Origin: an uncultured Lachnospiraceae bacterium
Lineage (GTDB): Bacteria; Bacillota; Clostridia; Lachnospirales; Lachnospiraceae
Direction of reading: 5' to 3'
Assembly: GCA_910588755.1 (NCBI GenBank)
Contig: CAJUQZ010000112.1
Span: 1-9,530 of the forward strand
DNA length: 9,530 nt
The position numbers and the translations under genes were made by a program. Below the pieces are notes generated by a model. The model did no database searches. It had not been told where the DNA came from and saw nothing but the letters and a program-made list of their open reading frames with translations. Of this stretch, positions 5,955 through 9,530 are shown piece after piece. Within the stretch, counting starts at the first letter, position 1. Each line of letters opens with the position of its first letter.

Positions 5955-6491
5955 ATGGCTAAGAAATTTGGCAAGCTTGTTTTATTCAGCGCTCTCGCTG
6001 GTGCTGCAGCTGCAGGAACGTATTATTATCTTCGCAAAAAAACAGACGCTCCCGAGGAAGACTTTGACGACCTCGATGATTTTGATGATTTCGATGAGGA
6101 TCTTGATGATGAGGATTTCTCCCCGGACTTAACGAATACCACTGGCAGCAAGAGCCGTCCATATGTGCCAATCGACATAGACAACGCCAAGGAAAAAATC
6201 GGTGAGAAAGTAATAGAAACGCTTGATAAGACCAAGGAAAAAATCGAACATTTCAATGTGTCCGAGAAGATTGACAAGGCCAAGGAGATTATCGGAGAGA
6301 TGACAGCCCCCACTGTAGAGCCCGTCTATACGCAGGTGGATATGTCCGCTGTACCTGCTGCTGACGCTGGTACGGCAGCGGATATGAACGGTGACAGCAC
6401 ATCTCCTTCTGGAACTGTATCTGCCACTTACACAGAGCCGTCCGGCACGGAAAACAAGACGGAAGAGTTTTTTGACGATTCGGAGAAATAA
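5955..6491 (+). CDS. Small membrane-anchored Asp-rich protein, function unknown
   Basis: The 178-residue product begins with a short basic patch and one hydrophobic Ala/Gly-rich segment (KLVLFSALAGAAAAGTYYYL, 7-26), followed by RKK, which suggests an N-terminal anchor with the rest in the cytoplasm. Residues 34-58 are almost entirely Asp, Glu and Phe (repeating DDFDD-type units). A charged amphipathic helix follows (about 77-115, with repeated KEKIxE and DKAKE units). The tail (120-178) is a disordered Ser/Thr/Ala/Glu stretch. The layout recalls YtxH-type stress proteins (anchor plus long helix), but no family signature is recognised. AAGGAG 8 nt upstream fixes the ATG. It is divergent from the TetR gene and may be its target. 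The acidic block is encoded by GAT-rich repetitive DNA, a possible site of length variation. Confidence 0.82.
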   Translation: MAKKFGKLVLFSALAGAAAAGTYYYLRKKTDAPEEDFDDLDDFDDFDEDLDDEDFSPDLTNTTGSKSRPYVPIDIDNAKEKIGEKVIETLDKTKEKIEHFNVSEKIDKAKEIIGEMTAPTVEPVYTQVDMSAVPAADAGTAADMNGDSTSPSGTVSATYTEPSGTENKTEEFFDDSEK

Positions 6492-6493
6492 GC

Positions 6494-6540
6494 GCATATG
6501 AAACGGCTAAGGAAGACACCCCTTAGCCGTTTAAATATGC
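6494..6540. terminator. Long shared hairpin between convergent genes
   Basis: A 12-bp perfect stem, AAACGGCTAAGG (6501-6512) with CCTTAGCCGTTT (6521-6532), has an 8-nt loop. It is extended by GCATAT (6494-6499) with ATATGC (6535-6540) across a small internal bulge, giving about 18 bp. It contains the last codons and the TAA stop of the minus-strand HAD gene. The T-tracts are short (GTTT) on both strands, so termination is likely but perhaps not tight. Confidence 0.7.
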
Positions 6541-7176
6541 CGCCAGCTCCTCTACCCTCGTGAAATACACGTCACTGTTCTTTCTCATAAAATCCCTGAT
6601 CTCGGGAATATCCGTCGCCCAGCCTGCCCCGACAAACGGCACGCCATATGCCTTTGCCATGTCATAGCCAGGCTTCGCATCATCGACCATCACCATCTCC
6701 TTTGGATTCAGGCCATATGTGCGGGAGATAACCTCCAATGCATAAGTGGCGGGCTTCCTCTGTTCGGGCGGGCACTCCCAGCCAAAGATCATATCTGGCA
6801 TCGGCAGATGGTTGGTCTCATAATCACGCCTAATATTAAAATCATAGGAATGTGATACCACGCACACAATACCGCCCTGTGCCTTCTGGCGCTCGATGAT
6901 CTCTTTCACACCATCATACGCCCTGGCAGTATGCCCCGACACATACGCACGCCAGCACGCCACCTCACGCTCAAGCTCCTCGTCCGTCATGCCAAGCTTC
7001 CCGACACAGTATGGTATAAAGCCCGGATCGAAATTTTCTCGGAAATAATCGTCAAGTGAGATGGTCACACCAGGACGCAGGAGCCTTAGCGCCTCTAAAA
7101 ACGCTGGGTAATGTATCGTCGCAGTACTGTTGACCACCGTATCGTCATGGTCCAATATCAGACATTTGTACCTCAT
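6523..7176 (-). CDS. HAD-superfamily hydrolase, phosphoglycolate-phosphatase-like
   Basis: The 217-residue cytoplasmic protein has all four HAD motifs in order: motif I LDHDDT (nucleophile Asp9, acid/base Asp11, Thr13), motif II VVSHS (Ser108), motif III Lys141 (RKPATY), and motif IV MVDDAKPG (Asp165, Asp166). The segment between motifs I and II (about 15-90) is helical, as in a type-1 cap, and the length fits small phosphatases. It should remove phosphate from a small metabolite; the substrate cannot be told from the sequence. The gene starts 35 nt after the glnS stop on the same strand with no promoter or terminator between, so it is probably co-transcribed with glnS. A purine-rich ribosome site (AAAGGAGAGG, 7198-7189) lies rather far from the ATG, about 12 nt. 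The gene's end is embedded in the shared hairpin. Confidence 0.93.
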   Translation of the reverse strand: MRYKCLILDHDDTVVNSTATIHYPAFLEALRLLRPGVTISLDDYFRENFDPGFIPYCVGKLGMTDEELEREVACWRAYVSGHTARAYDGVKEIIERQKAQGGIVCVVSHSYDFNIRRDYETNHLPMPDMIFGWECPPEQRKPATYALEVISRTYGLNPKEMVMVDDAKPGYDMAKAYGVPFVGAGWATDIPEIRDFMRKNSDVYFTRVEELAAYLNG

Positions 7177-7211
7177 TCCTATTTATTTCCTCTCCTTTAA
7201 AACTTTCTGTG

Positions 7212-8915
7212 CTATTTTGGCAGCACAAACGAACTCTTCAGCGATACGATCCTGTTAAACACAAGCGCATCCGGCCTGTAATCTTTGCAGTCCACATTGA
7301 AAAAGCCCTGCCGCACGAACTGAAAGCTCTCATATGGCTTAGCATCCTTCAGGGCTGGCTCCACATAGCACTCCTTAAGCACTGTCAGGGAGTTTGGATT
7401 GAGATTGAGCGAGCCGTCCTCGTTGTAGACACCCTTCTCCTCGTCGATCAGATTCTCATACAGCCTAACCTCTGCCCTGACCGCATACGGCGCCGGCACC
7501 CAGTGGATTGTTCCCTTTACTTTTCTGCCTGTAAAACCGCTACCCTGCTTTGTCTCGGGATCATATGTGCAGTGAACGACAGTGACTTTGCCGTTTTCAT
7601 CTTTTTCAAAGCCCACACACTTCACAAAATACGCGCTCATAAGGCGAACCTCATTTCCTGGAAACAGCCTGAAATACTTTTTGGGCGGCTCCTCCATAAA
7701 ATCATCCCTGTCAATATATAGCTCCCTGCAAAACGGCACTTGTCTGGAGCCTAAGGACTCATTTTCAAGATTATTTGGCACCTCTAAATACTCCACTGCA
7801 CCCTCGGGATAGTTGTCAATCACAAGCTTTACAGGATCAAGCGCGGCCATCATTCTGGGCTTTTTGAGCTTTAAATCCTCGCGGATACAGTACTCGAGCA
7901 TCGCGTAATCTGTGGATGAGTTTGCCTTACTCACGCCGCAGAGCTCCACAAACCGCTGAATCGACTCTGGCGTAAACCCGCGCCTTCTTAGCGCCGCAAT
8001 CGACACCAGTCTCGGATCGTCCCAGCCGTCAACGATTCCGTCCTGCACAAGCTTCTTGATATAGCGCTTGCCTGTCACGACATTTGTCAAGTACATCTTG
8101 GCCTGCTCGATCTGCCTCGGGTGGCTTGGAAACTCAATCTCCCGCACAACCCAGTCATACAGCGGTCTGTGATCCTCAAACTCCAGTGTACAAATCGAGT
8201 GCGTAATCCCCTCGATGGCATCTTCTATCGGGTGCGCAAAATCATACATCGGATAGATACACCACTTGTCCCCTGTATTGTGATGTGGCATGTGTGCCAC
8301 GCGATAAATAACCGGATCTCTCATATTTAGGTTTGGGGACGCCATGTCAATACGCGCGCGCAGTACCTTCTCGCCGTCCGCATATTTCCCGTTTTTCATA
8401 TCCTCAAAGAGCTGTAAGTTCTCCTCAACAGAACGCCTGCTGGACGGATCCTCTCTCCCCGGCTCTGTGAACGAACCCCTGTACTCCTTTAGCTGCTCTG
8501 CAGTCAGGTCAGATACATACGCTTTCCCTTTCCTGATCAGCTTCACAGCGCACTCGTACATCTGTTCGAAGTAATCAGATGCAAAGAAAAGCCTGTCCTC
8601 CCAGTCTGCGCCCAGCCACTTGACATCAGCCTTGATGGACTCCACATACTCAATATCCTCCTTTGTTGGGTTGGTATCGTCAAAGCGCATGTTGAACGTT
8701 CCGCCATACTCCTTCGCAATCCCATAGTTTACAAGAATTGCCTTGGCATGTCCGATGTGCAGATAACCGTTTGGCTCCGGCGGAAAACGCGTGTGCACGG
8801 TGTCGTATACCCCCTCCGCCAGGTCTTTGTCAATTATCTGTTCGATAAAATTCCTCGAAACGACCTCTTTTTCCTCTGTGGCCGTTATCTCTGTATTTTT
8901 TTCTGTGTCACCCAT
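7212..8915 (-). CDS. glnS: Glutaminyl-tRNA synthetase
   Basis: GlnRS charges tRNA-Gln with glutamine using ATP in the cytoplasm. The class I HIGH motif appears in PPEPNGYLHIGHAKA (45-59). GlnRS-type features follow: RFDDTNP (77-83), the KMSKS-equivalent VVTGKRY (279-285) and GWDDPRL (297-303). The C-terminal beta-barrel anticodon-binding part (about 350-567) includes EVPNNLENE and FRLFPGNEVRLMSAY. The length, 567 residues, is usual. I chose the ATG at 8915 because GGAGG lies 8 nt before it. The ATG 15 nt upstream (8930) has no ribosome site and would itself contain this one. The first 20 residues are a polar, Glu/Thr-rich extension. It lies downstream of truA, separated by a MITE-like palindrome, and upstream of the HAD gene. 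Many Firmicutes make Gln-tRNA indirectly via GatCAB, so a GlnRS is characteristic of particular Clostridia. Confidence 0.97.
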   Translation of the reverse strand: MGDTEKNTEITATEEKEVVSRNFIEQIIDKDLAEGVYDTVHTRFPPEPNGYLHIGHAKAILVNYGIAKEYGGTFNMRFDDTNPTKEDIEYVESIKADVKWLGADWEDRLFFASDYFEQMYECAVKLIRKGKAYVSDLTAEQLKEYRGSFTEPGREDPSSRRSVEENLQLFEDMKNGKYADGEKVLRARIDMASPNLNMRDPVIYRVAHMPHHNTGDKWCIYPMYDFAHPIEDAIEGITHSICTLEFEDHRPLYDWVVREIEFPSHPRQIEQAKMYLTNVVTGKRYIKKLVQDGIVDGWDDPRLVSIAALRRRGFTPESIQRFVELCGVSKANSSTDYAMLEYCIREDLKLKKPRMMAALDPVKLVIDNYPEGAVEYLEVPNNLENESLGSRQVPFCRELYIDRDDFMEEPPKKYFRLFPGNEVRLMSAYFVKCVGFEKDENGKVTVVHCTYDPETKQGSGFTGRKVKGTIHWVPAPYAVRAEVRLYENLIDEEKGVYNEDGSLNLNPNSLTVLKECYVEPALKDAKPYESFQFVRQGFFNVDCKDYRPDALVFNRIVSLKSSFVLPK

Positions 8916-8922
8916 TACCTTG

Positions 8923-8927
8923 TCCTC
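8923..8927 (-). promoter_or_regulatory. glnS ribosome binding site
   Basis: GGAGG on the minus strand, 8 nt before the ATG at 8915. It overlaps the alternative ATG at 8930, which is preceded only by AGATATGACAGA, so 8915 is the better start. Confidence 0.8.
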
Positions 8928-8974
8928 CATTCTGTCATATCTCTATTTCTTCTGCATACAAAAGCCTAGTGCTC

Positions 8975-9052
8975 CTAGTACACCGTTTTTTAATTCCTCA
9001 TATACCAAGCACTCGCTATTTGTATACGAGGATTAAGAAAACGGTGTACTAG
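8975..9052. repeat. 78-bp near-perfect inverted repeat, MITE-like
   Basis: The outer arms CTAGTACACCGTTTT (8975-8989) and AAAACGGTGTACTAG (9038-9052) pair perfectly over 15 bp. With single-base bulges the pairing continues inward: TTAAT (8990-8994) with ATTAA (9032-9036), CCTC (8996-8999) with GAGG (9028-9031), and TATAC (9001-9005) with GTATA (9022-9026). That gives about 29 bp and a loop near 9006-9021. There is no T-run at either end, so it is not a standard terminator. TA lies symmetrically at both ends (8976-8977 and 9050-9051), as expected for a mariner/IS630-type MITE with TA duplication and a 72-bp core. The right arm contains the truA TAG stop. I see no transposase gene in the window. 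Confidence 0.75.
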
Positions 9053-9530
9053 TACCGCACCTCCATCAGGCACAGACCCTTTGCCGGTACGAGTGCGCCG
9101 GACATCTCCCTTGTGGCATCCTTTGCAAGAAGCGCCTGTACAGACGCTGGACTTCTCTGCCCAAGCCCTGCCTCGATCAGCGTACCGGTGAGAATCCGCA
9201 CCATATGGTACAGAAATCCGTCACCGCTGTACGTGAGCACCACCTCGTTTCCCACGCTTTCGATCTGGATGGCCTCAATCGTGCGCACTGTCGTCTTCTT
9301 GCTCTTTTTGTTCGACGTAAACGCCCGGAAATCATGCTTTCCTGTAAAATACGAGGCCGCCGCTCTCATCGCGTCGATGTCAAGGCGCTGCGGCAACTCA
9401 TACACATACCTGCGCTCAAACACACAGGGCAACGAGGTATTCCAGATCCGGTAGCGATAAGTTTTTCCCTTCGCGTTCAGCCTGCTGTGAAACCGCTCTG
9501 GCACCTCCTGGATGGACATGACTCCGATAT
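9049..9530 (-). CDS. truA: tRNA pseudouridine synthase A, C-terminal part (gene continues past the window)
   Basis: TruA converts uridines 38-40 of the tRNA anticodon arm to pseudouridine. The visible 159 codons are the C-terminal part. They include EVPERFHSRLNAKGKTYRYRI, the FTGKHDFRAFTSNKKSKKTTVRTI region, and the hallmark GDGFLYHMVRILTGTLIEAGLG segment near the C-terminus, ending GLCLMEVRY. The frame remains open through the right edge of the window, so an internal Met at 9519 is not the start. The part with the catalytic Asp (GRTDAGVHA-type motif) lies outside the window. The stop codon TAG and the last base of the Tyr codon fall inside a palindromic element. glnS lies 133 nt downstream on the same strand. 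Confidence 0.95.
   Translation of the reverse strand, partial: IGVMSIQEVPERFHSRLNAKGKTYRYRIWNTSLPCVFERRYVYELPQRLDIDAMRAAASYFTGKHDFRAFTSNKKSKKTTVRTIEAIQIESVGNEVVLTYSGDGFLYHMVRILTGTLIEAGLGQRSPASVQALLAKDATREMSGALVPAKGLCLMEVRY

Noticed and set aside
7209..7721. Open frame of 170 codons on the plus strand antisense to glnS.
   Set aside because: No ribosome site or promoter, composition typical of a shadow frame, and fully inside an unmistakable glnS.
8931..8974. A promoter for glnS in the gap after the palindrome.
   Set aside because: The best pair (TTGTAT with TATGAC, 16 bp apart) is poor and would start transcription almost at the start codon; read-through from truA is more likely.
1..9530. 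CRISPR array, tRNA/rRNA gene, prophage or complete insertion sequence.
   Set aside because: No regularly spaced repeats, no tRNA-like cloverleaf that I could see, and no transposase, integrase or phage proteins among the frames.

Overview
The window reads as an ordinary chromosomal stretch from a low-to-mid GC Firmicute, most likely a gut Lachnospiraceae (Roseburia/Agathobacter/Butyrivibrio-like). This rests on protein style, strong AGGAGG ribosome sites, consensus sigma-A promoters, and the mix of guaB and glnS with small Clostridia-type proteins of unknown function. It is gene-dense, with nine complete genes and one partial gene. I see no CRISPR array, rRNA, tRNA, prophage or transposase gene.

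Layout, left to right. guaB (IMP dehydrogenase) lies on the minus strand and ends at an intrinsic terminator. Its own consensus promoter, and a leader containing a second complete intrinsic terminator just before the ribosome site, lie between it and a small two-TM membrane protein (minus). A divergent promoter region then separates that gene from a plus-strand, single-TM, extracytoplasmic protein. This meets a minus-strand PfkB-type sugar kinase at a terminator region; the kinase has Asn in place of the catalytic Asp of its GAGD motif. Divergent from the kinase is a plus-strand cytoplasmic protein with two CxxC...CxxH metal-site-like modules (DUF6062-like). It abuts a convergent TetR regulator only 11 nt away. 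Divergent from the TetR gene is a small membrane-anchored, Asp-rich protein. It converges on a HAD phosphatase at a long shared hairpin. The HAD gene lies directly downstream of glnS (glutaminyl-tRNA synthetase), probably in one transcript. Upstream of glnS is the 3' part of truA (tRNA pseudouridine synthase), which runs off the right edge.

Between truA and glnS sits a 78-bp near-perfect inverted repeat that contains the truA stop codon. It looks like a tiny MITE inserted at a TA dinucleotide.

Functionally the window mixes purine-nucleotide synthesis (guaB), tRNA maturation and charging (truA, glnS) and several conserved but uncharacterised accessory proteins. I do not see a coherent new multi-gene system. 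The most interesting signals are the guaB leader terminator, the GAGN kinase, the MITE-like palindrome in the truA stop codon, and the TetR/Asp-rich divergent pair.
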